Assembly: GCA_021018815.1 (NCBI GenBank)
Contig: JAITYX010000017.1
Coordinates: 1,674,001-1,738,000 of the forward strand
Direction: 5' to 3'
Length of the DNA: 64,000 nucleotides
DNA from: Talinum fruticosum
Lineage: Eukaryota > Streptophyta > Magnoliopsida > Caryophyllales > Talinaceae
In this document: one piece after another, positions 35,545 to 45,949 of the stretch
How the letters are laid out: every line of letters begins with the position of its first letter
How positions within the stretch are numbered: the stretch's first letter is position 1
Made by a program: the position numbers and the translations under genes
The notes under the pieces: model-generated
What the model was told of the DNA's origin: nothing
The model's database searches: none
What the model saw: only the letters and a program-made list of their open reading frames with translations

Positions 35545-38370
35545 TCAACTGTCCTTTTTCTGAGAAAGCTTTGCACGGTGTATAAGCTCAGCCCTTTTCC
35601 ACCGAACAATTAGATGGCACAGGGAAAAGAGTGTGTTTACCTGTAGTTGGGGAAGAACAGGCAGTGTCAAGGAGGTGATATCAAAATCAGTAACATTAAG
35701 GTGGAGAAAAGATAGAGACCAATCAAGAATACTTACCAGGATCAACATGGAAATAACTAGAAGAGGACCAGACCATAGTACAGAGAGGAAAAGTCCGTGA
35801 GGGTCAAAGTAGTTCTGAGTAGCAAAACTCTGCCAGTGAGCACCCAGAAATCGGTTCAGTCGTTCGGCAAGATATACACCAGACACTGCAGCATAATGGT
35901 TCATGTTAGATTTTTAACATGTGTCTTAGTAGGTAATTAAAGTTCACTTCACAAATTTGCTTTGTGCATATATAAGCATTGACACAGAACAGCTTATGCT
36001 CAAACAAAAAATCCTTTTCCGCACAGTCCTGACAATTGGTTAGGAGTTGCTCATGCACCACAAGGGAAAAGGAAACCACCAGGAGCAGCAAGTGAGATCT
36101 TAGATAGCTTGTGGTTTTGTCTCACCAGGCTGTATTTGTATTAATATATGCTCACTGGACTTATCTAGGGAATACTTAAATCTCTGTTATTAGCCTTAAT
36201 CTTTTGGGTACAATCTTCTGAAAAATTGCCACATTAACTCTCCAAAACCCACTTCAACTGGAGAATTTGATAAATAGCAACTAGCCAGGCAAGGCTGTAA
36301 GCCTGTACGATACGAATTACAAAATGAATACTGCATTTGGGTCTAGCTTCCACCCTAAGTAAGGCAGGTGGTTTTGGGCAGACAACAATCCTTATGGGAC
36401 TGCTCTGGTTGTTTTTTTTTTCCTTTTTTTTTTTTGGGGGGGTTGGTTGTCTTCATTTGGCTACTATTTATGTTGTGAGGGTACAATAGTAACATAAGAT
36501 TCAATACACTACCCCTCTAAAACCTCTGAATTCGAAATGGCATTGACACAGGGAAAAAAGAGGTCAATGCATGTTCACCTGTCTCATCTTAACCACGCCC
36601 TCTCAAAAGAAAAAGGTGAAGAAGAAGGAAGAGGACTCCAGCCAAGGAGTGGGGTGTGGGGACAGTGAATAAGCAGAATAATGAGAATAATATTTATTTT
36701 TTATTTTTTAAAATAACTAAATACAAGTGATCATTCATTAACCAGGACAAAACATGTGCATTTTGTGACTCTTGTTTCCCATTTCACCTTGAACAGATTT
36801 AGTAGAATTTATGTAAGTACTTACAAATGTTCTCTCAGAAGAAAGGGATAAAGAGACGATGACAAATAATTTTACTACAGTACACTGTACACCATAAAAC
36901 GACAAGAAGTAAAGGATAGGTAACATACAAGCAAGAAGGAACAAGCACATCTGGAAGTTCACATATCGTCGAGAAACAATAGTTGTCAGCAACAGCAGAA
37001 CATGGAAGCCCAGTAAGCCCATTAACCAAGGTTCCTGCAGTTGATAAAAACAAAGCTTAATAGATTATTAGGTAATGCTAAACCAACATAACCCATTAAC
37101 CTTGATGAAACATTAGGACAGCTCATGTGCTACCTTCTTGTTCTCTCCACCTTATTACATCAACTGTAAGTAATTAGCTTGATACCTACACTTTGCCCTT
37201 CCCCAAAACATTGAAGCTATGCAACAAATTTTTAATCAGATGCGCCTTCCAACCAATGGCATTTTTTATGAACAGAAGGCTCTACCAAATAACAGGCTAC
37301 ATATATTTACACACAATAGGTTCTCACAAAAAGTAACTTGACCAGTTGACTATATTGTGAAAGAAAGGAATGGCAGACATAATACTAATGGAGGTTATTC
37401 CTGAACCCGCAATAAAAGATCATCGCCCTAATTGAGTTGATCCTGAACCGCAATAAAAGATAATGATTTACTACAGTTACGTCTTTGAATTCATCAAAAC
37501 AATCAGAACCGATGAAACCATTTTGGCTCAGGATTCAGGAAGAGGGGCAAAGACATCTTGTGGTAGGATGATGGTTCTTCAGCATGAGAATTCATCCTCA
37601 ACGGAGAAAACCAGCTGAATACCAGAAAATAGACAAACTGTGAACGTCGGATTCACAAGGACATCTTTAGTCCACCCATATCAGACATAAAAAAAGTGCT
37701 TTCACTGCATTCCTAAGGCAAATTAACAGAAATTGAAGAATGTGCATATAGACAAACCTCTTAACACAATGTGTTCAGTGTTGTTATATTGTTTTCTCCC
37801 TCTAATTTTTGTTGGGATTTAGATCCCACATTGCAATTTGCAGACATTGAAGAAATTCGAACGAAATGGCCAGCAAACACTTGAGATACACCAATTAAGC
37901 TCGACATTAAGAGCATATGATCAATTCCCAGTGCATCTGCCCCCTCCACCTACCTCAATACATACTATGGATCCCAAGTTGCATTTTTCGATTTCTAAGT
38001 CTAGATATCCCAAAAGGAAATACAATCAAAATCGTAGTAAATATAGCCTCCAATGAATCCAACAAAATTAAGTTGAAATTTCGAACAGACCGCTCGACCC
38101 TAAACTAAAACATGCAGACAATTATTTTCACTGCTACAAGATCAACTTTCGAGACACTGGCAAATACAAAATGGAGCATAGATCAGCTAGTTTTCCCATC
38201 CAAATCAGACAGAGAGAGAGAGAGAGAGAGAGAACCTTCCAATCAATGGCGTGGAAGAAACCCATGAAATTGTCGTAAGCAGGAGCGAAACCAGAACGAA
38301 GCTCAGCGGACAACTTCTGGACGAGATCGGCCATCAGATTCATATGCTCCTCCATTGCTGCCTTCACCTC

Positions 38371-38376
<6 letters not shown>
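35545..38376 (-). CDS. TMEM18-like membrane protein
   Basis: Exons 38376-38236, 37034-36929, 35885-35737, 35640-35545; 492 bases, 163 residues, intact, all GT-AG. N-terminal helix MEEVKAAMEEHMNLMADLVQ; then FFHAIDWKEPWLMGLLGFHV, the first membrane segment LMGLLGFHVLLLLTTIV, a second MCLFLLALSGVYLAERLN, the conserved WQSFATQNYFDPHGLFLSVL, and a third segment GPLLVISMLILVNTLF. A basic tail KRAELIHRAKLSQKKDS ends the protein. Length and order match TMEM18, a small nuclear-envelope or ER protein conserved from animals to plants; its biochemical role is unsettled. By position it matches At1g34350. The 5' leader starts in a CT microsatellite next to the ATG, and three Site II boxes lie at 38568-38618. 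Confidence 0.92.
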
Positions 38377-38402
<26 letters not shown>

Positions 38403-39445
38403 AGCAGGGGAGTGAATCAAGTCAAGCTCAAGCAAGACTGAATCTCCGTTTCGTCTCTCTCTCTCTCTCTCTCGCTCTCTCTCTGCAACGAATGAAACTC
38501 CAAAATCTTTCTCCCAGATTTCTTATTTTTATTACTATTTATTTCCCCCTTTCTCTTTGTTGGGTATTGGGCTACTTTTGTCTGGGCTTGGCCTAACCCA
38601 TTCACCTTTCCTGGCCCATCTTCTATTGAACGTTGGCAAAATTTTGACAACTTGAAATGAAAAATCTGTTAGTCCGAATTTTAAATCTGGAAATGAAAAC
38701 TTTTCTAATTTTATAGTTTGAGCTCTATTTTGACAATAATTTAGGCTTTATTTAATCTTTAAAATATCTGGTATATGACAACATATTTCGTTCAAATTTA
38801 GGCCATTATTACTTCAAGGACAAATCTACAATCTAATAAAAAACCTAAATTAATTGAGAATATTCGAAACCCACTTTAGGTTGAAAGAGGATTGTGATAC
38901 CTCGATTATTGGTCTTAGAAGTCCCTAACTAAGAGAAAGTGTTTGATTTATTCTTAAATCAAACAAATACTTGCTTGACATAAATTCTTAATTATTTGTC
39001 CATTAGAATAGATTTTGGATTAGTATAACTTTGAAATTCAAACTCAACTATACGATTCTCTTAGCACATCTAGAAAGCAAAACTCAATAGCTTGACATTG
39101 TCCCGTGGAGAGTCCGGAGACAAACTTAATCGTGTTACAACGCTACACTGGTGCACTCACAGGCTTATCGAGAAGTCAGTCATAAATAACATTTTCAAAG
39201 AAGCAAGTCGATCAACAAATTAGCTGTCAGTCGAGTGCATCATTATTGATTATTATATGTTCACTAAATATATCGGCATATTACACGGAGTAGTCCGATG
39301 ATGCTAGGAGTAGAATTTTTTCAAAACAATGATATCTATCTAACCTCTTCTCAAGAACTAGTATTATTTTCCGAAATCGTATGATTTTAGAGAAAAAATG
39401 AATCAAGGTATAGGACCCAAAAAAAAATCTATACCAATTAAATTA
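38377..39445. promoter_or_regulatory. TMEM18 promoter (CT tracts, Site II boxes) and GRAS 3' flank
   Basis: Just upstream of the TMEM18 ATG are CT repeats at 38377-38402 and about 38452-38485. Further out are TGGGCT/TGGGCC boxes at 38568, 38583 and 38613. This combination is typical of constitutively expressed plant genes. The rest, 38640-39445, is AT-rich with no gene and includes the 3' flank of the GRAS gene. Confidence 0.5.
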
Positions 39446-40834
39446 TCATGCACATCGCCATGCAGAGGCTGTTGTAAGGAGCCTTCCGTGCCATCCCAGA
39501 GAAATGGCTTCTCCATTCTCTCTCTCATAGACTCTGAACCCACTCACACCTTCTCCACATTCTCCATCAAACTGTGGACAGTAATAGCTACCCATTTTTA
39601 GCAGCAGCTTAGCTTGAATCGTGGCCTTGGAACTCAGCCTAATCCTCGAAAACCCATGACTTTCCATCCTTTGTTTCCAAGTCTCCATCATCTCGAACCT
39701 CAAATAGCTCATCTCGTCCTTCTGCTCAGCTACTGCGTCTTTGATTTGTCTCCCGAGATGGTTCTTCTCTATGCTCAGCCTCTCAGGACTCTCCAGTGGG
39801 AGGCAGTCGTCTAATGAATCGAACATTGCAGCATAATAATGCAAAGAATCCATATAGCTTGAGAGGAATCCACCTTTGTTTTGGGTTCCTTCTCTTTCAA
39901 CTAGGACCACTGTCGAAGGGTTTAATGAATGTACAGCGGTTAAGGTGTCTGAAACCTTCAGAATGTCACCCAGACTACTGAGGTGAAATACCAGATTTAC
40001 AGCAACTGTTTCGTTCTCTCTCCTCTTCAGACTCACCAGCTTGGAGCCCGTCAAACACCCATGGAATTCGAACATTATGTTCTGAAAACCTTCAGCAAAA
40101 CTCACCAGTCTGTTCTCGGTCTCAATCAGCTCTTCCAGGCTATTAGCAAAACCTGTAATTTGAAGAGAGAGTGAATGGTTTGAAGCGGTAGCTTTCTCGG
40201 AAAGAGACTGAATGAGAGACGGCCATTGGAAGCCATGAGAGATGTCAAAATCAACGACATGGAGAGCCCAGTTGTTCTCTTCTTCCCTCTCGAATGCTTC
40301 AAGAATGGCCTGATTAGCAGTAAAATGAGCAAACTGATAAAATGGGGATACTCTGTACAGATGAGTGAAGGCCATAAACTCCTCTGCAGGTGTCGGTTTG
40401 CTCATTACCATGTGATAAAATGGAGATTTCTCAGTAAGGAGTCTTGCAGTTAACCCATCGGCAAAATAAGCAGCAACCCTTTGCCCGGACTCACCACTTA
40501 TAGAAATATGTCGGTACAACTCAATCAGATGATTAAGAGCCGAGCTGACATTGTTTTCGTTGATTAGGTTAGCAGATATGAGAAGCAAATGGATCAGATG
40601 AAGACCCTTGCCTTCTGGAACAAGGCCTTTTCCTCTTTGCTCGATGCTCAGCATTCTCTCTCGTTCTTGGAGCAGCCGAAATATCTTTCCCTCCCAGCCC
40701 TCTTCACAAGTGATCAGAGGATAGGAGATATCATGCCTCTTCCTCTTCACCTTCCTCTCTCCATGGTTAGAGTGGCTAACAATGGTTAAGCTAAGACTCA
40801 AAAGATCCTCATTCTTCTCCTGTATGGCTTCCAT
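39446..40834 (-). CDS. GRAS transcription regulator, RAD1-like
   Basis: Intronless, 462 residues, complete from MEAIQEKNED to the SAW motif end LTTASAWRCA. GRAS motifs in order: leucine heptad I (GLHLIHLLLISANLINENN, about 77-95), VHIID variant LHVVDFDISHGFQWPSLIQ (191-209), leucine heptad II around SLSLQITGFANSLEELIE, PFYRE/SAW region with SLHYYAAMFDSLDDCLPLES and RMESHGFSRIRLSSKATIQA. The blocks VVDFDxSxGFQWPSLIQSL, AMFDSLDDCLPLES and ISLGW recall RAD1 (REQUIRED FOR ARBUSCULE DEVELOPMENT 1), a partner of RAM1 in mycorrhizal roots, which is missing from Brassicaceae. RAD1 is my best guess from memory; another divergent GRAS subgroup is possible. The short N-terminus lacks DELLA. It lies between TMEM18 and the hydrolase, where I recall no GRAS gene in Arabidopsis. 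Confidence 0.9.
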   Translation of the reverse strand: MEAIQEKNEDLLSLSLTIVSHSNHGERKVKRKRHDISYPLITCEEGWEGKIFRLLQERERMLSIEQRGKGLVPEGKGLHLIHLLLISANLINENNVSSALNHLIELYRHISISGESGQRVAAYFADGLTARLLTEKSPFYHMVMSKPTPAEEFMAFTHLYRVSPFYQFAHFTANQAILEAFEREEENNWALHVVDFDISHGFQWPSLIQSLSEKATASNHSLSLQITGFANSLEELIETENRLVSFAEGFQNIMFEFHGCLTGSKLVSLKRRENETVAVNLVFHLSSLGDILKVSDTLTAVHSLNPSTVVLVEREGTQNKGGFLSSYMDSLHYYAAMFDSLDDCLPLESPERLSIEKNHLGRQIKDAVAEQKDEMSYLRFEMMETWKQRMESHGFSRIRLSSKATIQAKLLLKMGSYYCPQFDGECGEGVSGFRVYERENGEAISLGWHGRLLTTASAWRCA

Positions 40835-43800
40835 AATCAGAAAGACACACAGAAGAAAACAGACTAGAGAAGTGAAATGGTAAAGTTAAGGATAGGAATC
40901 AAGTGGAGTAGAATAATTCTAACACAAATTCCTTTGTCAGCACATTAGAGAAGCACCATAGACAACAAGAATATATAAACAAATCGAGACCTTCCTTCTC
41001 CCCCTCCCGCATTTCATGTTGGGGTTGTCACTACTGCGAATTAAATATATAAAGAACAAAGAGTATCTATCTATTATTTCACTTGGCTCTGTGCCTCCGA
41101 CTGTAGGTACATTGAACAGTTCTAGGTCTTCCATTGTTATAACTTAAGGGGCAGTTTGCTGCATATGAAGGGCTCTGTTTAATAGTCCTTTGGTAGTTTG
41201 AAAAAGCAAAAGATGCTGCTCGCAAAGGACAAACAGCAAGAAAAGTGTGGGATCAAACCTAACCGCCACTAAGATTCGGGACATTTGTCTAAACACATTG
41301 TCTAGATACACCAATTAAAAAACTCAATCGTGCCTCGATATGACAGCACAGATACTCCTCAATCACGCCTTGATAAACTGATAAAAATACTCGGATCACA
41401 CCCAGACCAAGTTTTTTCTACAGATTTTGGCAACTAAACTATTCAGCTGTTTAGGCAAAAAAAATGTGCAATATGTAGCTCAGTCTTTAGGTATAATAAT
41501 GAAACCGAAATTAAGAATCAGGATCAGTTATTATTCTCTAATATGTTATCTAATAAACTTGAAATGATGCCGGCTAAATATACAAGAACGTGGAGCCACA
41601 AATTTAAAGATCAAGATTCATGAATTTCAACTTTAAACACGCAACCAAGGGTTTCACTTGGGAATTAAATTTGAACAGGATCGGCTGTTCAGTAGTTTGT
41701 AACACAAAAGGCAGAGAACGGTCCAGAGAGACATTTCTGCTTGAGTTTACTAAAATCCAAACAAAAAAAGAACATCGCCTACTAATGTCTCTTTAAGCTG
41801 CCTGAAAAGTGGAGTCATTAAGTTGTTCAGGAAATACAAATTAAGTCGGGTAATGGAGAGTAGCAGGTCGTTTGAAAGATACATATTTGTATAATTGAGG
41901 ATCTAAAATCTTTCAAAAACTGAAGTGAAAGGGTAAACTAATTTTTTGTGTGTATATAAATACACATTTTAGCACAGAGGATAAGATAAGGACCAAGGCC
42001 AATTGAATAATTCAAGTCATATCTAAACATATGCTTTCATGAGTTTAACTCTGGAAATAGTCTTCAAGGGGCATACAACCTCAAAAGCTGCACAAAGACA
42101 TGGAATCCTGTTGACCTCTAGCTTAAGTATGTGTCTTGTAAATACAAGGCATTGATATAATTTAGCTTTTGACCATTAGCACAAGACAGAATGATCAAAT
42201 ATTATCTTATCGGGAACAAGTTGCAAAAGATCAGGAGACTCATAGCACTATCGTAGGCTCATAGCATATCTAACTCTATTGAGGAGGGACAAGATGCGAA
42301 AGAATGTTAGATGCCGACTGTTGCAAATTTAGGCAGAATGCATAGCGAAAATCTATTATCGAGGCTTCAAGGTTGTATGCTAGTACTGTGACAGATGAAC
42401 TTCTGTGAGGCTGAGGGGAAGGAAGGTTGCGTAGACTTATGCATCTAGCTACATGTGACTCCACCACCAATCCCCCTCCCCTCCCCAAACAAAAAAAAGA
42501 AGAAAAGTTAAGTTTCTATTGCGAGTTTAGCTGTCCACCATCAGATTCTTTCAAATTCTTTTTCCACCAAAGTTTAGATTTTGCATAATGATCTTTGAGT
42601 AATTAAAAGATCATAAAGTTCTCATAACTTAATTGGATGCTAATTTCAATCACCAACAGAATAAAAAAGAGAAAAGTTAGTAGTTCTGTTAATGATGCTT
42701 TGCCAACGTTAGCGTATAGGCTTCCTGAAGGCTCAAACACTTGAATGCCATTGTGTACATGCAAATAGAGAATATTCTGTACAAAGGTTGGACTAAAACC
42801 TCTTCAACAGTGGCGAAGAAACGGATATCCCGTCAGGAGAAACCAAGCTACTTCAGTACTTTGCAAAGAGTATCTTGACATTATGAAAGAGCCAAAAAAG
42901 GGGAAATTGAGAATATTGAAGGAGTCACAAGATACTTTGATCCTATGGAAACTGTAACAAAATACCTTGAGACTATGAAAGAGTACTGAAAGTATCTTCA
43001 ATATTCTACAAAGGAACAAGATACCTTGAGACTATGGAAAGAGCAAAAACTAAGATTCTCTTTTGCAATTTCTCATTCTTAAAGATCTACGGTTAGTTTG
43101 AAGTTCTCCAAAGAGCAAATAATTCCAAAATCAACTTGTATGGTATAATTTACTAAATATGGATTTGGGACATGGGCAAGAATTCATGTTCTCTGCTTAT
43201 CCCTTAGGCAAACCACCATGACTCTGCTGTTCGTCCTTCACCACAACATAAGACACAGACTGGACCTGTAGTTTGTGTCTGTAGTACTATCATCCAATTT
43301 TGACATGGGTTCGGCTGACAAAAATGGTGAATATAGGTAAGATGGATGCAAGATATCAAATATAAGAGGATATTTCCACCCGAAATATGACCAATTCAGA
43401 ATAATCACAAGTTGGCTTTCATTCTTCACCAATTAACTCAAATGCTAGCAAGATGTCACTTGTCAAAAGTAAGGAAGTATCTCATAGATATTATTCTACA
43501 AGATTCATGAATTGAACCTGGAAAAGTACATTGCAAAGCATTTTCCAATATTCTCAAAGGGTAAGACCAAAGCATATTCTGTGGTGAAAGGGAAAGTACA
43601 AACTGAAAGCAATTTACCACAAATCAGACCCATTCTGCAAGGTTTGAATTTGGGAAGGTCTCAATGCTCATGTGATCAGGTATGAGTACAAAGTCAAATG
43701 TCTGTAAGATCCCAAATGAGAACTTTACGATTATTATTCAAATCCTAAAACCTAAAGATGAGGAAGACATGAAGTAGACTAAAATTATGCAAAAAGCTGC

Positions 43801-44640
43801 AATCTACATTCTGGACTAAGCAAACCGGCAAGCATTACTGGTAACTATGATCCAAACAGATTCAGCATAACATGTCAAAGGCCAAAACTGTTGAACAAAA
43901 ATCCTGATCCTATGCCTATAAAGTCAGGTACAGGTGCCTCTTATTTGATAAAAGTGCTGACTCGTGAATATTCTTTCATTTGAGGAAAAGTGGGTTTGTC
44001 TTGTTTTTCAAAAGTAGACCTATCAAAGCCAAATAGAAAGCTCTATTCTCTCACCTGTATTTGGCATGATTTGGACATCATTTGTCCCTTACTAAACCTT
44101 GATTTCTAACCTCCATAATTTCCTACCTAAACATTTGTCTTTGTCAGGGCATGGGCGGCAAATTCATGAATTTCGTAGATCATGTCCGGATCCTCCTCGC
44201 ATGCCCAATCTCTTTCTACTTTCTTTCTTTCTTTTAAGATAAGCAACCACTCACTCACAAATGTTCTGATCCCCATCATTTTCCCAAAGGGTGAAGTGGG
44301 GTATGGCTTCCCACCATTCCTAGTTTTTTTTCATTTCTTCCAATCTGATACAGAATATTTTAAAGGAGAAGACCTGAAATATAACCTTGACTTTTCCACA
44401 TCTCAAGTTTCTCTATTTAAAACCAAAACACTAACACCATTTGCTTGTTCTTATTGTTAGGTTTTTCTTCCTTTTCTTTTCTCTTTCCTTTTTTCTTTTT
44501 TTTTTTTTGGGCTCTTTTGCGGGGTGGAGGAGGGAGGGTTCTTCGTGTATGTCTAGAACTATATAGGCAAAGAAGGGTTGGAATAAGGTCCTACAACAAG
44601 CCTCAAAGTAATGGAACTTGTTTACATCTTTAGGCATTTT
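40835..44640. other. GRAS upstream region and intergenic DNA
   Basis: On the minus strand a TATA-like TTTATATATT lies at about 40969-40980, some 140 bases before the GRAS ATG. Further out no gene is recognisable. A short imperfect repeat with the core ATACCTTGAGACTATGGAAA occurs about four times at 42871-43042. Poly-T at 44490-44508. The region does not show exon-like sequence on either strand. Confidence 0.4.
42868..43045. repeat. Four-copy imperfect minisatellite-like motif
   Basis: Related words at about 42871 (TATCTTGACATTATGAAAGA), 42931 (GATACTTTGATCCTATGGAA), 42962 (ATACCTTGAGACTATGAAAG) and 43021 (ATACCTTGAGACTATGGAAA). Spacing is uneven (about 30-60 bases), so it is a degenerate repeat cluster and not a clean tandem array. 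Confidence 0.5.
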
Positions 44641-44662
44641 CTTATCGCATCTAATACACGAC

Positions 44663-44858
44663 GTGTTCTTTTCAACTTATCATAAGTATTTATCAACATT
44701 TCAGTATTTATTAACACTTAGTCATACGTTTCCTAGTTTTAATTGCCTAATATTCAACACCCATCAGTCATCAACACTCACTAGCATTAATGAGAGTCCA
44801 TCAACGCTTATCAGCGCCGATCAATAATAAATTACTTATGATAAGTTGAAAATAACAT
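44663..44858. mobile_element. MITE copy 1, 196 bases, near-perfect 26-base TIRs
   Basis: Left end 44663-44688 and right end 44833-44858 are inverted repeats. The inner 20 bases TTTTCAACTTATCATAAGTA match perfectly, and the outer six (GTGTTC versus ATGTTA) differ at two. The interior has the words TATTTATCAACATTT and ACACTCACTAGCATTAATGA and no coding capacity. A second related copy lies at 55222-55377. Target-site duplication is not clear. Confidence 0.8.
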
Positions 44859-45949
44859 GCCCTGAAAGAACATGTCTTTCAGTTCAAGTTCTCAGCGAGT
44901 GCACGCTTAAGTTACTAGCCGAGGAGATGCAGTAATCTACTCAACCTGAGCAATATTTAACTAAGAAAGCTATAAGATAATAGGACTGCAAATCTGGCAT
45001 CACAAAAGCATGCATCTTGCCAACTTTAGGGGTTGAGTAAGCATGTATCACGCCGCGTTTGGGGTTGAAGTCCTTGTTTTCCTTATAAATCTAATTGAGT
45101 TAAACCTAAATTCATCTCTACTCCCCCTTTTAATAAAGGGAAACCAACTCTACCACTAAATGATCTCAAATGTTTTACAATTCCTCCAAACTATCCATGA
45201 TCTTCTAAAGATATAGTAGGTTCAACTGCTTCTAGCAGTTTGGGTGGAAGTGTGAAGGAGGCTAAGGAGCCCGTAACTTTTATACCCCTTCTATTCACCA
45301 TTTTAGTGTGCCTATTAACCCTCCTGTCCTCCCGCCCCCCAACCTTGAATGCTTGGTCTACTGTGTTTTAATTGCCGCACTATCACCAATTTCCAATAAT
45401 TAGACCATGTTGTTTTTAGCTACAAGTTCGTAGGCCGTAAGACGTAAGTCGTAAGGTTGTAAGAATAAATAAGGTCGTAGAGAGCTATAAGTAGTAGTAG
45501 AAAGTTGTAAGTAGCTGTAAAAGTTACAAGCAACTATAAAATTGTAAGTTAAAGTTTAAAAAAAAAAAGGCCTAAATCTCAGAGATCAAGCAATGCGATT
45601 AAGTGGCACATAAAATGGTATATGAGAAAGGGATACAAAAGATTGGGGTTTTACATTCTTCCTTAATAGAATAAAAATGCACAAGGCAAACAGACAACTT
45701 CTAGTATGGGCCCCACTTTTACGGAGAAGTATACATTGCAAACAAATCTATGATTTGGTTATGTCCAACAAAGATTGCATGCAGTAAAATTGTAATAAGA
45801 AAATGCAGACTATCCAATAGTCATTTCAACGATATATTTATTGCAATGAGCAAATATTTATGAATGTAATCGACAGATAATACAAGTCAAAGATTACAGA
45901 AGACAAAGATACGGCTACAGAATTCTGGTTAAGTTACCAGAATATGTGG
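44859..45949. other. Intergenic DNA downstream of the hydrolase gene
   Basis: Includes the hydrolase 3' flank. A stretch at about 45430-45555 is rich in GTAAG/GTTGTAAG words of unknown origin. No ORF with homology and no RNA gene. Confidence 0.35.

Noticed and set aside
40961..40971. MYCS-like element (ATTCTTGTTGT on minus strand) before the RAD1-like gene
   Set aside because: It matches the mycorrhizal consensus at about 9 of 11 positions but lies downstream of the putative TATA box, so chance is more likely.
42276..43432. Short minus-strand ORFs as a hidden gene
   Set aside because: No splice-consistent exons, no family motifs, and composition like the surrounding intergenic DNA.
45430..45555. 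GTAAG-rich stretch similar in style to 18960-19060
   Set aside because: The similarity is only of short words; no alignable repeat unit.
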